A DNA stretch of 60,680 nt from a virus. This document shows positions 8,901 to 19,500 of this stretch, in pieces. Where the stretch lies: the IMG/VR virus record IMGVR_UViG_3300022602_000090, positions 3,664 to 64,343 of that record, one strand, 5' to 3'. A program made the position numbers and the translations under genes. The notes beneath the pieces are model-generated. The model was given only the letters and a program-made list of their open reading frames with translations. It had not been told where the DNA came from and did no database searches. Position 1 is the stretch's first letter, and each line of letters begins with the position of its first letter.

Positions 8901-9729
8901 ATCTAATCCAACTCAAACCTATTATGATCCAACAACTGGACGAGTTATTAACGGCGGAACACCTGCTACAAATACTAATGCAGCAAACACACCACCAGGC
9001 GAATCTTATTATGATCCAAGAACTGGTCAAGTTATAACAACAACCGCATCACCTTCTGGCGACGGTTCGGTAACACAGACTGCACAACCAGCAGGCGACT
9101 CACAAAGTGCACTATATCAACAATCGCTTCCAGATACTTCTTTTACTCCAATTAACAACTATAGTTTTGCAAGTGGTTACAATACTACTGCTCAAGCAAA
9201 TTATAATACTTCAACTACTGGTTTTGCTACACTTCAAACACCATCAAATCCTATTACATATAATAGTCAAACACTTAATGCAACCGAAGGAAACAATACC
9301 AATATAAACGGACCTAATACTGTAAATGAAGTAAGTAATTATAGTTTTGCGAGTGGTTATAATACTACCGCTCAAACTTATAATAATACAAATACAACAG
9401 GATTTGCGACATTACAGACACCGCTGTCAGATACAACAGCAAATCGTGATTATACCCCAAATCCTGATACATCAAATGTTCCACTGCCACCAGTGCGTCC
9501 AACTGATGCTGTTCCATTGCCACCTGTTCGTCCGCCTGATGCTGCACAAACACCAAGTGATTCAGTAGTAAACACTAATCAAGCAAATAATGAAACAATA
9601 AATGCTGCACAAGGCAATAATCCAGCGATTACTGGAAGCCCACCTTCCACAGGCACAGGTGGTCAAACAGGCGCACAAAGTGCACCAGGCGGCAGTTCAA
9701 GTACTGGCGCTGGTGGAAAGAGTTGTTAA
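5959..9729 (+). CDS. 5: gp5-type baseplate hub/spike with two cell-wall-hydrolase-like modules
   Basis: The 1256-residue protein starts with a gp5/VgrG-type OB fold (about 30-160, with Y-V-G-I-V-K-N and L-Q-V-W-I-P-E-L-G-G). A repetitive beta-helix at about 245-395 (G-D-I-N-M, V-N-I-K-A-K-G-G) forms the membrane-piercing needle. In T4 a lysozyme lies between these parts; here it is absent. Two modules follow the needle instead. The first, about 540-680, contains N-N-P-G-N-L, T-K-P-E-N-G-I-A-S-L-A and A-L-S-D-P-T-T-R-L, as in PRD1-P5-like/lytic-transglycosylase-associated phage domains. The second, about 780-890, looks like a BPSL0067/NlpC-P60-type amidase, with G-Q-C-V-A-L-V (Cys795) and S-H-A-A-I-F-L (His845). 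The C-terminus is low complexity with short duplications (Y-Y-D-P-x-T-G, F-A-S-G-Y-N-T-T-A-Q, V-P-L-P-P-V-R-P). Confidence 0.85.
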   Translation: MTDIFDQEFRKAPHHTKHESASGVRISPGPYVGIVKNNTDPLRSGKLQVWIPELGGSPTDEGSWKTVSYSTPFYGVTNHRDTSGYAGHPHSYGMWFVPPDIGIKVLCTFANGNPFDGYWFACVPEWPNMYNLPGMAASLDGSIPSPVTNGPTDTLTPAILSNIGPLKDQSGNNLRIAHDYQKATWDAQHLTNDPDRGPGTSSAFRETPSSVFGISTPGQPIDSSDPQLKPNVNGDQEWGVRGRKGGHTFVMDDGDSNGKNQMFRLRSSKGHMILMNDTKDFIYVINSKGTAWVEINAAGDINMYSQSNVNIKAKGGMQLETDGALKLHGKTVDIVSDGAFNMQGTDINILGSGKTKVTGKSALHLKGKNTYLTGDSCIQIKADGHIDLKAACHTINTADATKAEEAGAGQKPSNMPTNEPWTGHNSPTAPTSQPGFGQKQGLPGAATAGPFSAANNFGSNNVQQNYGPMTNNISPTTYTNSATNFAGQGSTAGDYISSTDSSGTSYIVAGAIAGAVAGIVFGSGASFDVSSISPENNSDPNFTTGELQNNPGNLPYSSSDQFAVGYANSIAVYTKPENGIASLAVLFDSFNTSTTTMCIDLITAFLNAQTNQDPNVINMTRYMNTNLGINATDYVALSDPTTRLGWVATVIKYVQNGLIYTYDQLVSGCALSLNISKTTFLNGLQPVTQPWQNNGGTNPYSGFVNPATTPNVQNNGNSPLTQIANGIVNNIVSGAAFSVGNSIGSSVGNYLTGSSNSPSNVVSSAVNSATSNLGLATGQSAYTSYLGQSVGSGQCVALVQAASGAGTTSTWVPGTSVTSGTLQPGTVIATFGSNGTYQNISGQSHAAIFLGYQYDQNGNVTGIQVQDQWSGQPCGTRVIPYGTGTPESGENFVAVTHDGNTPIQAAGSPQPITQDQVNNLDGNVPLPPTNPDSVSGNSPTSANNVDNYDNSGYRDMKATTSQTYGGYSGIPSTTVVNSNGSSNPTQTYYDPTTGRVINGGTPATNTNAANTPPGESYYDPRTGQVITTTASPSGDGSVTQTAQPAGDSQSALYQQSLPDTSFTPINNYSFASGYNTTAQANYNTSTTGFATLQTPSNPITYNSQTLNATEGNNTNINGPNTVNEVSNYSFASGYNTTAQTYNNTNTTGFATLQTPLSDTTANRDYTPNPDTSNVPLPPVRPTDAVPLPPVRPPDAAQTPSDSVVNTNQANNETINAAQGNNPAITGSPPSTGTGGQTGAQSAPGGSSSTGAGGKSC

Positions 9730-9732
9730 ATA
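9727..9732 (+). promoter_or_regulatory. Weak candidate late promoter before gp25
   Basis: TAAATA overlaps the gp5 stop codon and ends 5 bases before the gp25 ATG at 9738. A transcript from it would have almost no leader. It may just reflect the stop codon in AT-rich sequence. Confidence 0.3.
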
Positions 9733-9737
9733 CTGTT

Positions 9738-10124
9738 ATGGCATTATATAAAGGTTATAGCAGCGTAAATCGTGATTTTGGACCGTTTAATATCACTGAC
9801 AATGATTTAATCGTTCAAGACCTATTGAACTATTTGAGTATACGCAAAGGCGAGAAACTTCACAATCCCGCCTTTGGTACAATTATCTGGAATAGATTGT
9901 TTGATCCGCTTACTCCTGCGTTAAAAACTGAGATAAAACAAGATATTGACCGTATTATTGCTTATGACCCACGTTTTAATGTAGTGACACAAACAGTTGT
10001 ACAAGAATCGCCCGATGGTCGTGGATTATTATTAAATTTTAGTTTGAGTTTTGCAACAGATAACAAGATATCTGATCTTCAAGTATTATTTGACAAGTCT
10101 AGTAATCGACTTTATGTGATATAA
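9738..10124 (+). CDS. 25: Baseplate wedge protein gp25
   Basis: The 128-residue product matches gp25/GpW family baseplate proteins (also TssE of type VI secretion). Characteristic parts are D-F-G-P-F, I-R-K-G-E-K, N-P-A-F-G-T-I-I-W and L-F-D-P. In T4, gp25 is in the wedge core with gp6 and gp53 and helps start sheath assembly. A TTG at 9723 is in frame, but the ATG at 9738 opens directly into the family's usual N-terminus (M-A-L-Y-K-G-Y-S) and avoids overlap with gp5. The length is close to T4 gp25 (132). Confidence 0.93.
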   Translation: MALYKGYSSVNRDFGPFNITDNDLIVQDLLNYLSIRKGEKLHNPAFGTIIWNRLFDPLTPALKTEIKQDIDRIIAYDPRFNVVTQTVVQESPDGRGLLLNFSLSFATDNKISDLQVLFDKSSNRLYVI

Positions 10125-10145
10125 TAATAGTCGCATATTATTTTT
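10107..10145 (+). terminator. Possible weak terminator after gp25
   Basis: CGACT (10107-10111) can pair with AGTCG (10129-10133) across a 17-base loop, followed by a T-rich run at 10138-10145. The stem is only 5 bp. It overlaps the gp25 stop and lies just before a candidate late promoter for gp6, which would fit a transcription break here. Confidence 0.3.
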
Positions 10146-10147
10146 AA

Positions 10148-10155
10148 AATAAATA
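10148..10155 (+). promoter_or_regulatory. Candidate late promoter before gp6 (AATAAATA)
   Basis: AATAAATA lies 14 bases before the gp6 ATG at 10170 and is followed by GAGG at 10160-10163 as ribosome-binding site. It is one of several sites in the window that share the core ATAAATA-C/A-T. Confidence 0.6.
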
Positions 10156-10169
10156 CTTTGAGGTTTAAA

Positions 10170-13100
10170 ATGGCTACTAACACTCGTCAAACAAATATTT
10201 TTTCTGCGGAAGACTGGAAAAAAGTTTATACAACTTTCTCCAATGCAGATTTCCAATCCTATGACTTTGAAACTCTTCGCAAAGTCATGGTTGATTATAT
10301 TAAAACATATTATGCAGAAGATTTCAATGATTTCATTGAAAGCAGTGAATATGTAGCATTATTAGACTTAATTGCGTTCATGGGGCAAAGTGTTGCATTC
10401 CGCAGCGATCTTAATGCTCGTGAAAACTTTCTTGACACCGCAGAACGCCGTGATAGCGTCCTGAAACTAGTAAAACAATTAAATTATGTTCCTAACCGCA
10501 ATGTTGCGGCAAGTGGATTATTAAAAATTGTCAATGTCAATACTACTGAAAACATTTTTGATATCAATGGTAATAATCTAAGCCGAGTCACGGTTAATTG
10601 GAATGATGCCAACAACGCAAGTTGGGTTAGCCAGTTTACACAAATTCTTAATGCAGCTATTAGCAGCAGCACAAAGATTGGCAAGCCATTCGCAAGCAAA
10701 ACGATTAATGGTATTAGAACTGAGCAATATAATATTGCTATTCCAAATACTATTTTACCAATTCTTGCGTTTAGTAGCACTATCAATGATGTCAACACAG
10801 ATTTTGAAATTGTAAGTGCCAACATTACTAATACTGATACGATAAGTGAATATGATCCAGGCACTCGTGGTCAATTTGGCATGGTCTATCAAAATGATAG
10901 TCGTGGTAACGCAAGTGCAAATACTGGTTTCTTCTTGTATTTCAAGCAAGGCACTCTAAACTCAACTGATTTTATCATTACTGAGAAAGTTGCCAACCGT
11001 GTATTTCCTATTAATACTACAAATATTAATAATAAAGATGTATGGTTATATGAAATTACTAGTGGAAATATTGGAAATCAATGGACACAAGTTCCAGCAA
11101 CTAGTGGCAGCAGTGCCATTTATAATAGTGTCGCTCGTGGTATCCGTACCCTATTCAGTGTTGACACTCGCATAAATGACCAAATTGATTTAATTTTTGG
11201 TGATGGAAGTTTTAGTGATATTCCGCTTGGCACATATCGTTCTTATTATCGTGTATCTAATGGTTTAACTTATCGTATTACCCCAAGTGATATGAGCAGC
11301 ATTTCTGTCGCAATTCCTTATATTGATGTTACTGGCAAACCACAGACCCTAACAATCAGTGCAAGTCTACAATATACTGTAAGCAATTCTTCTCGTCGTG
11401 ACTTGACAAGTGAAATTAAACAAAAGGCTCCACAAGCCTATTATGCGCAAAATCGCATGGTTAACGGCGAAGATTATAATACATTTCCTTATACCTCGTA
11501 TAGCGATATTGTTAAGGTAAAGAGTGTAAATCGTTATGCTAGCGGTGTGTCTCGTGGACTTGACATTACTGATCCAACTGGAAAATATACATCAACCGAT
11601 CTTTATGGACGTGATGGTGTATTATACAAGAATACCTATAATCAAGCATTTGACTTTACTTTTAATAGCCGCAATGATGTTATTGATATTATCAATAAGA
11701 AAGTTCTGCCTGCTATTCAAGATTATCCAATGCGTCATTTCTATTTTGAAAACTATACGCCATTGGATTTTACTGTTCTATATCCAACTGTATGGTCACG
11801 CAGCACAGACGATACAACCACATCAACTGGTTTCTTTTTAGATGCTAATAATATTGCAAACGGTCCACAACAGATTGCAAATTCATCTACCAGTTATCTT
11901 AAATTTTTACAAGTAAACAGTTTAATTAAATTTGTTGCTCCTACTGGACAATATTTTGATGCAACTAATACATTAATTACTGGCACACCAGTGCTGTCAA
12001 CTGATAGAACTTATATTTGGGCAAGTATTCAAAGTATTACTGGCAGTGGCGCATCTACTGTATTGGTGGCTGGTCGTAATATTGGTGCAGTTACGCTAAG
12101 CGAAAGTATTCCAAGCAATGCTATCGTAAGTCAAGTGTATGTTTCTTTTGCAACTACTTTCCAATATTCAACTATTAACACAATTGTAACTTATATCTTG
12201 AACAAAACTCAATTTGGTTTGATTTATGATTATAATAAGACTGCTGGACCAAATGATCCTTGGACCATTATTCCATATGTTGATGTTAATACGACAAATC
12301 CATTCAATCTTGCTAGTCAGTATACAAATAATGATAGCAGTTGGTTATTACTATTTACGACAGATGGGCAGAAATATACAGTTAAATATCGTCAATTAGA
12401 TTTTGTATTCGGCAGTGCTAAGCAAGTTAGCTTTATCAGCACTAATCCAGTAGCAGTATATGATGCTGCAACTAATACATTAGTTCGTGATAACATCAGA
12501 TTAACAACTGTAAACAGCGGTATTAGCAAAGATGTTAATATGAATGTTTATAAAAATTATTTGACTACGGATGGTTATAGTGACAGTAGTCGTATATATG
12601 TAACATATCCTATTAGTTCAACAAGTGGCTTGCCTACTGATCCAAATATTTTTAGTGAAACAAATACAACTAACAGCTTGGCATTTTATCAAAAGTATAT
12701 TGATAGCAACAATCTTGTTCGTTTTCAATTGATGCCAACTGGTGCAGTTGTTGCAATTTACAATACGATTACTGATATTACCTATGTTCGCAATAATTTT
12801 CCAGTTGGAACTGTATTTTATGCATTGATAGATCAAAAGTTCTATCAAATTCAAAGTGTTAATGATGTAAACACTGTTGTTAGCGTTGACAATTCTTATC
12901 TAGTATTTTCTGGTCGTCAAGATTTAGTATTTGAGTATGAGCATAATGCTGAGAATACTCGTCGTCTTGATCCAGCAGCAACTAACTTAATTGATACCTA
13001 TATTTTAACTCGTGCATATGATGAAAGCTATCGTAACTATGTTTATGATAATACCAATACTGTTGCAAAACCTGCTGATTTAGATAGCGTTCAACTTAAT

Positions 13101-13559
13101 AGCAGTTATAGTGGATTGTTTAACTATAAAATGCTTAGCGATGAAATGGTTCTAAACCCAGGCATTTATAAACTTCTATTTGGTGCAAAAGCTGATGTTA
13201 CTCTTCAAGCTAATTTCCAAATTATTAAAAATGCAAATACTACATTAAGTGATACTGAAATTAAAAGTCGTGTAGTTGACGGTATCAATTCATATTTTAG
13301 TTTGGACAATTGGGATTTCGGCAATACCTTCTATTTCAGTGAATTGGCAGCTTATCTACATCAGCAACTAAGCAGCTTTATTAGTAGTGTAGTATTGATT
13401 CCAATTGGAAGTAATAATTATTTTGGCAGTCTCTATGAAATTCGTTGTGAACCTAATGAAATCTTTTTAAGTGCAGCAACAGTCGATAATATACAAATAG
13501 TTCAAAGTGTTCTCAGCGGTATCAATTCTGCTGGCGTTCAGTTATATCAGGGATATTAA
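10170..13559 (+). CDS. 6: Baseplate wedge protein gp6
   Basis: The 1129-residue product has the gp6 N-terminus found in T4-like phages: F-S-A-E-D-W-K-K-V-Y, then F-I-E-S-S-E-Y-V-A-L-L-D-L-I-A-F-M-G-Q-S and F-R-S-D-L-N-A-R-E-N-F-L-D-T-A. gp6 forms the ring that holds the wedges together (J-like family). The start is the ATG at 10170, with GAGG six bases upstream; an in-frame TTG at 10158 is less likely. It is longer than T4 gp6 (660 residues), the extra length being beta-rich Asn/Thr/Ser sequence in the middle and C-terminal part. It lies in the usual gp25-gp6-gp7 order. Confidence 0.92.
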   Translation: MATNTRQTNIFSAEDWKKVYTTFSNADFQSYDFETLRKVMVDYIKTYYAEDFNDFIESSEYVALLDLIAFMGQSVAFRSDLNARENFLDTAERRDSVLKLVKQLNYVPNRNVAASGLLKIVNVNTTENIFDINGNNLSRVTVNWNDANNASWVSQFTQILNAAISSSTKIGKPFASKTINGIRTEQYNIAIPNTILPILAFSSTINDVNTDFEIVSANITNTDTISEYDPGTRGQFGMVYQNDSRGNASANTGFFLYFKQGTLNSTDFIITEKVANRVFPINTTNINNKDVWLYEITSGNIGNQWTQVPATSGSSAIYNSVARGIRTLFSVDTRINDQIDLIFGDGSFSDIPLGTYRSYYRVSNGLTYRITPSDMSSISVAIPYIDVTGKPQTLTISASLQYTVSNSSRRDLTSEIKQKAPQAYYAQNRMVNGEDYNTFPYTSYSDIVKVKSVNRYASGVSRGLDITDPTGKYTSTDLYGRDGVLYKNTYNQAFDFTFNSRNDVIDIINKKVLPAIQDYPMRHFYFENYTPLDFTVLYPTVWSRSTDDTTTSTGFFLDANNIANGPQQIANSSTSYLKFLQVNSLIKFVAPTGQYFDATNTLITGTPVLSTDRTYIWASIQSITGSGASTVLVAGRNIGAVTLSESIPSNAIVSQVYVSFATTFQYSTINTIVTYILNKTQFGLIYDYNKTAGPNDPWTIIPYVDVNTTNPFNLASQYTNNDSSWLLLFTTDGQKYTVKYRQLDFVFGSAKQVSFISTNPVAVYDAATNTLVRDNIRLTTVNSGISKDVNMNVYKNYLTTDGYSDSSRIYVTYPISSTSGLPTDPNIFSETNTTNSLAFYQKYIDSNNLVRFQLMPTGAVVAIYNTITDITYVRNNFPVGTVFYALIDQKFYQIQSVNDVNTVVSVDNSYLVFSGRQDLVFEYEHNAENTRRLDPAATNLIDTYILTRAYDESYRNYVYDNTNTVAKPADLDSVQLNSSYSGLFNYKMLSDEMVLNPGIYKLLFGAKADVTLQANFQIIKNANTTLSDTEIKSRVVDGINSYFSLDNWDFGNTFYFSELAAYLHQQLSSFISSVVLIPIGSNNYFGSLYEIRCEPNEIFLSAATVDNIQIVQSVLSGINSAGVQLYQGY

Positions 13560-13562
13560 TAA

Positions 13563-16500
13563 ATGGCAAAGCGTAAAAGTGTAAACTTTTTACCACAGGT
13601 TTTTAACACTCTTTCTAATAAAAGATTTTTAAATGCTACTATGGACCCACTAATTCAGGAACCAAGCCTGAAAAAGATGTATGGTTATATTGGTCAGCAA
13701 GATCAAAGCCCTGTTTATACTACTGGTGACTATTATATTAATGAAGGCGACAGTTACAGCCAGTTCTATCAGTTAGAACCAGGCGTTGTTATTAATAAGC
13801 GTCAGTTGGGAACAAATACCTATAAAGTAAACAATGTTTATAGCTATGTTGATATCCTAAATCAGATTAGTGCTGATGGTGGCATTAACAATAATCATGA
13901 TCGTCTTTTTACTAATCGTTATTATAGCTATAACGGATTCGTAGACCTTGATAAGCTAACAAATTATCGTCAATATTATTGGGTTCCTGGTGGACCGTTG
14001 ACTGTTGATGTTACTGCCGATACTGTAACAACTCAACAAGATTTCTATATTCATCGTAACAGTTATATTGCCAACAATGAAACTGAATTGCAAAGTGCTG
14101 CACTTGGTGAAACTGGTTATAGCGTAGATGGATATAATAATGTCATCAATCCTACTTTAACATTAATTCGTGGTGGAAGTTATAATTTCCATGTTAATCA
14201 AGGCACACAGTTTTGGATTCAAACTGAAACTGGAACAAGTGGCGAAAGCAGTGTTCAGAACAATATTTCTACTCGTGATGTTATGGGTGTTGCTAACAAT
14301 GGCGATGAAAGTGGTATTGTAACATTTACTGTTCCACTGAGCACTGCCCAAGATTATTTGATTAACTATCCATCAATAACACAGCAAGTAGATATTATTG
14401 TTGATGGAATTACATATGACCAACTTCAAGGTCAAAATTATGATACTTTTGTTCAATCAAATAGTTTGGATGGCGTTCGTTCATTTGATGGCAAGTTTAT
14501 AGTCTTTACAAGTTTAACTGGATTTACTGGTGTAGATAGTTCACAGTTTGGTGGTATTTGGCAAATCAATGTTGATAATAATTCAACCTTGCCTGATATG
14601 GTAACTCCAAATCCAAATTATAGAAATATGAATTTAACTTATATTGCTCCTTGGGCAAACCTTTATAAAGTGTTTGTTGGGCAAGGCGATGTATATGGAC
14701 ACGTGTATGCTTACAAAAACAATGTTGGTGTAATTACAAAGTTCCCAACCCTAAGTGCTGCTCAAAGCGTTCTTTATTATGTTGATGCGACAAATCCACT
14801 TGTTTATGGTGAGATTCGTCTTGTTGATCCAACTCCCAATAGTTTGCTAAATGTAACTGATATTATTGGTCGTGTAAATTATACTAGTCCAAATGGCGTT
14901 AAATTTTCAAGTGGATTAAAAGTTAAATTTACTGGTTTGGTTTTTCCTAGCGAATATCAAAACAATGAATATATTGTTGAAGGCGTTGGCACTAGTATTA
15001 GTCTCATAAAATACAGTGATCTTGTTACGCCAGAAATTATCAACACTAATCTTGGAAGTTCGTTTGGCAACGGTCAAGGCTATGATGCTAATGGTTCAGG
15101 TTTTGATGGAACTTCCAATAGTCCAGAAGAAAAAGATTATGTTACTATCAATCGCGCAAGTGTTGATGGAAATGCATGGAGCCGTAACAATCGTTGGTTC
15201 CATCATGATGTTCTTCAATATGCTGCTGATTTTAACAATACTAATTATAGTTTTGATTCTAATCAGCAAGCAAAGCGTCCTATTGTTGAATTTTTGCCTA
15301 ATTTAAAACTTTTTAATTATGGTGTAAATTATCGTGGACCTGTTACTGTTATTGATACTACAACAACTGATGCTTTTTCACAAATTGAAGGTCAAAGTCC
15401 ACAAGCAACATCAAAATATTATACTGATGGCATTCCACTGTTGAATAATAGCACTGTTGTGTTTACACAGGATACAAATCCAACAGTAAGAAATACTATC
15501 TATAAAGTTCAAAACAATAAAATTCATAGTTACAATAATTTTAATGTTAGAATTGTAGCATTTAGTGCCGCTGGCACAAATATCATTTATGTAAATGATT
15601 TAACTAATCTATATGTTGGATTAAAAGTTACTGCTGGTAGCAGTTGGACACAAAGTGCTATTCCTAACAATACCTATATTACAGCGATTGACGATATAAC
15701 TGGTGCTATAACTTTAAGCAAAAATTTAACAGATAATATATCTCCATCTAGACTTATTCCTGCTACAACTGCAATTGGTTCAACAGTAACTAATACACCA
15801 TATTATAATGCGCAAAAATTAGTAACTGTTCCACTAAGCATTGGAATTAATACTTTTACTGTATATGATATAAGTTATCTTTCTGTTGGTCAATTAGTAA
15901 CTGGAACTGGTGTTCCCAATAATACAACTATCACAAGTATCGTTGCACAATCTGATCCATCAGGTGCTACTACTCCTTGGCAAATTACTGTTAGTAATAA
16001 TTTCACTGTCAACGCAACAGAAACATTAACTATTGCTTCGGCTGGCGTTACTGGTATAAGCACTGGTCAAATAGTAAACGATACAAATACTATTAATCCA
16101 GCTATTCCTGCTGGCACTGCCGTAGGCACAATCGTTGGTGGAAATATTCATCTTGGCGCAAATGCTACCTTAACTGAAAACAATGTTGTGTTTGCATTTA
16201 ATAATCCTGTTGATACAACAGATTATACTGTATTGACATTTAGCAGCGACAGTTACCAAATACATTTGGTTCCTTCTGGAACGGTAAACAATGGCGATAC
16301 AGTCATTCCTATGGAAGGTGTTTCAAATCAAGGTAATATGTTCTATTATATTGATGGAACATGGAATCTAGCACAAGTTCGCAATAGTCGTCCGCAGTTC
16401 CCGCTATTTGATGTTATTGATAGCAATAGTTATAGTCTCGGTGACCATTCAGTATATCCAAGCAGTAACTTCAAAGGCAGCAAGCTATTTGGCTATGCTA

Positions 16501-19500
16501 TTGGAACTGGCACTCGTGATAGTGAGTTAGGTTTTCCACTAGTTTATAAGAGCATTGGTAATCTTGGCGATATTGTATTTCAAAATTACTATCAAACTGA
16601 CTCATTTGATTATAACTTGAATCAAGTTGATACAATTAAGAATGTCAATATTGGTTATGGCGCAATCATCAATAGCTATGATAATTATAATTTTGCCAAT
16701 GGATGGTATAAAGTAGCTGATAAAAGCAAGCAATATATCACAAAAACTTTTAATGCAACAGATATATCATTAAACAATTTTGATTTAAAAATTAAGTATG
16801 AGAACAGCTATTATGAAAACAATGTGTTTGTTTACATTAATGGCAAACTTCAAAATCAAGACACTTATACTTTAAAAACTAATTCAACTACAAGCGTTGT
16901 TGTTCTTAATCAAGATTTAAATATTGGTGATCGTTTATTTGTTAAAATTTTCGGCACAACTCCTCAGTATAAGCAAACTTATACTATGCCTAGAAATCTT
17001 ACAAACAACAGTGATAATACTGAGTTTACTAGTATTACTCTTGGTCAATTGCGTAATCATCTTATTGAGATTGGCGATAATTTATTAAATCTTGTTGGTG
17101 AACCTGCTGGTTCTAATAATTTCCGTGATCTAAACTTCAATGATGTTGGCGGTAAACTGCTGCAACATAGTGCAAGTTTAAGACCAGCCTCATTATTGTT
17201 AGCTAACAATGATGTTGATCCAGTTCAAATTATTCGCTACGCTGCTGATAGTTATACAAACTTCAAGAGTCAACTTCTTGACTATATCAGCAATACTCAG
17301 TTCCCTGATCCTAACAATTATCGTGCAAGTTTAGATTTAATTCTATCACAATTTACCGCAGTTGCAAATGGCGGTTCTCCATATTATTACACTGATATGG
17401 CTCCTAGTGGCACAAACTTTATCAAGAGCACTTATACTGTTCAGAATACAACTTATCGCAGCTTTAACTTTACGCAAAGTTTTGCCGATAATATTAAGCA
17501 ATATACTGCTGCAATGATTTATTTGAATGGCATTTTGCTTATCAAGAATCATGATTATACTATCAATGACAAGGTTGTTACAATCTCGTCAACTGTTGCA
17601 TTAAGTCGCGGCGATGTTATTGAAATCAATGAATATGCTAGCACTGTTGGATGTAATATACCTGCAACTCCAACTAAGCTTGGTATCTATCCAAAATATG
17701 AACCACAAATTGTTACTGACGATACATATGTAACGCCAACAACTGGTATTATTGGACATGATGGAAGCTTTACTGCTGCTTGGGGCGATTATCGTGATCA
17801 TATTCTTCTTGAATTTGAAAAGCGTGTTTATAATAATATTACAACGACCTATGCTAACAGCAGCGATACTGGCTTAAACAGTGTTATTCCTGGTGCTTTC
17901 CGTAAGACTGATTATTCAATTGATGAGTGGACTCAGCTACTTGCGCCAGCATTTCTTCGTTGGAGCAATATCAACAATGTTGATATCTTTACAAATAATA
18001 CTGTAACAAACAATGAATTTACTTGGAATTATAGCAGCGGCACTGATAAACTATTCTTTAATAGTGTGCCTGGCAATTGGCGCGGTATCTACAATTATTT
18101 TTATGATACTGATAAGCCTCATACAAATCCTTGGGAAATGCTTGGCTTTGCTGAGCAACCATCTTGGTGGGAATTGCGTTATGGTCCAGCACCCTATACA
18201 AGTGCAAACAATGTTCTATGGTCTGATCTTGAATTAGGATTTATCTATGGCGGCAATCCAAATGCAAGCTATATTGACAGTCGTTATAGCCGTCTTGGTC
18301 TAAGTCAAATCATTCCAGTTGATGAGCATGGCAATTTGCTATCTCCTAATTTCAGTGTAATTGGAAGCTTTGATGCTAATCTTGCAACACAAAATTGGCG
18401 AGTTGGTGATCAAGGTCCAGCAGAAACTGCATGGCGTCGTAGTGTAGATTATCCATTCGCTGTTCAGATTGCATGGTTCCTTGCTCGTCCAGCAGAATGG
18501 GCTGCGTTAAACTATAATACTCGTGATTTAACTTATAACAGTACACTTGGTCAAATTATTAACAGTAAATCAAATAGTCGTGTATTTGATTTCTCTGTGA
18601 CATCTCCAAGTGATTATATTCCAGGTTACAATGTATGGTTAAGAGATTATCTTACAAGCAATAACTTAGATGTAACTGAAAACTGGCTTAATGTAGTTAA
18701 TAACAGCACATTCAATCTTGTTTATAAGATGGGTGCATATACAGACAAGAGTTATCTAACTATTGTTGCTGACCAAGTTAGCCCACAAAGCACTAATAGT
18801 AGTGTGATTATTCCACAAGAAAACTATCGTGTTAAGGTTACTAAAAGTGCTCCTGTTGCTCGTGCAATTTATAGTGCAGTTGTTGTTCAAAAAACAACAG
18901 ATGGTTATCAAATTACTGGTTTTGACAAAGAACGCCCATATTTCTTGACGATTCCAAGTCTTGTTAGCAGTAACAATTATGGTATCACTGTTGGAATTGA
19001 TACTGCTGTTATCTATTTGGATGCGGCAGCAGGAATTGTTAGCTATCCATATGGAACTATCTTTAATACAAAGCAACAAGTTGTTGACTTCTTAGTAAGT
19101 TATGGTCGTTATCTTGAATCACAAGGTTTCTCATTCCAAGAATTTTTGGGTGATAACAATACTAAGCAAGATTGGACTCTTGCTGCAAAAGAATTTTTAT
19201 TCTGGGATCAACAAGATTGGGGCAATAGCACAATTATTAGTTTAACTCCAACTGGAACAAATATTAATTTTAATAGTTTATTTGGTTTAGTTGATACTAT
19301 TTCTAATACCAATAACTATACTAAAATTATCAATAGTGATAATGTTACCCTAACTGGTCGTGATTATCGTGTATATCGTGAAGATAATAACTTCTCTGTA
19401 ACATTGAAGAACGCTCAAAAAGGTATTCATTTATTAGATATTGCTGTTGTTCAATATGAACATACTCTTATTTTTGATAATACTACTGTGTTCAATGATA

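Noticed and set aside
9723-9737. TTG start for gp25
   Set aside because: It overlaps the gp5 stop and adds residues not found in gp25. The ATG at 9738 fits the family N-terminus.
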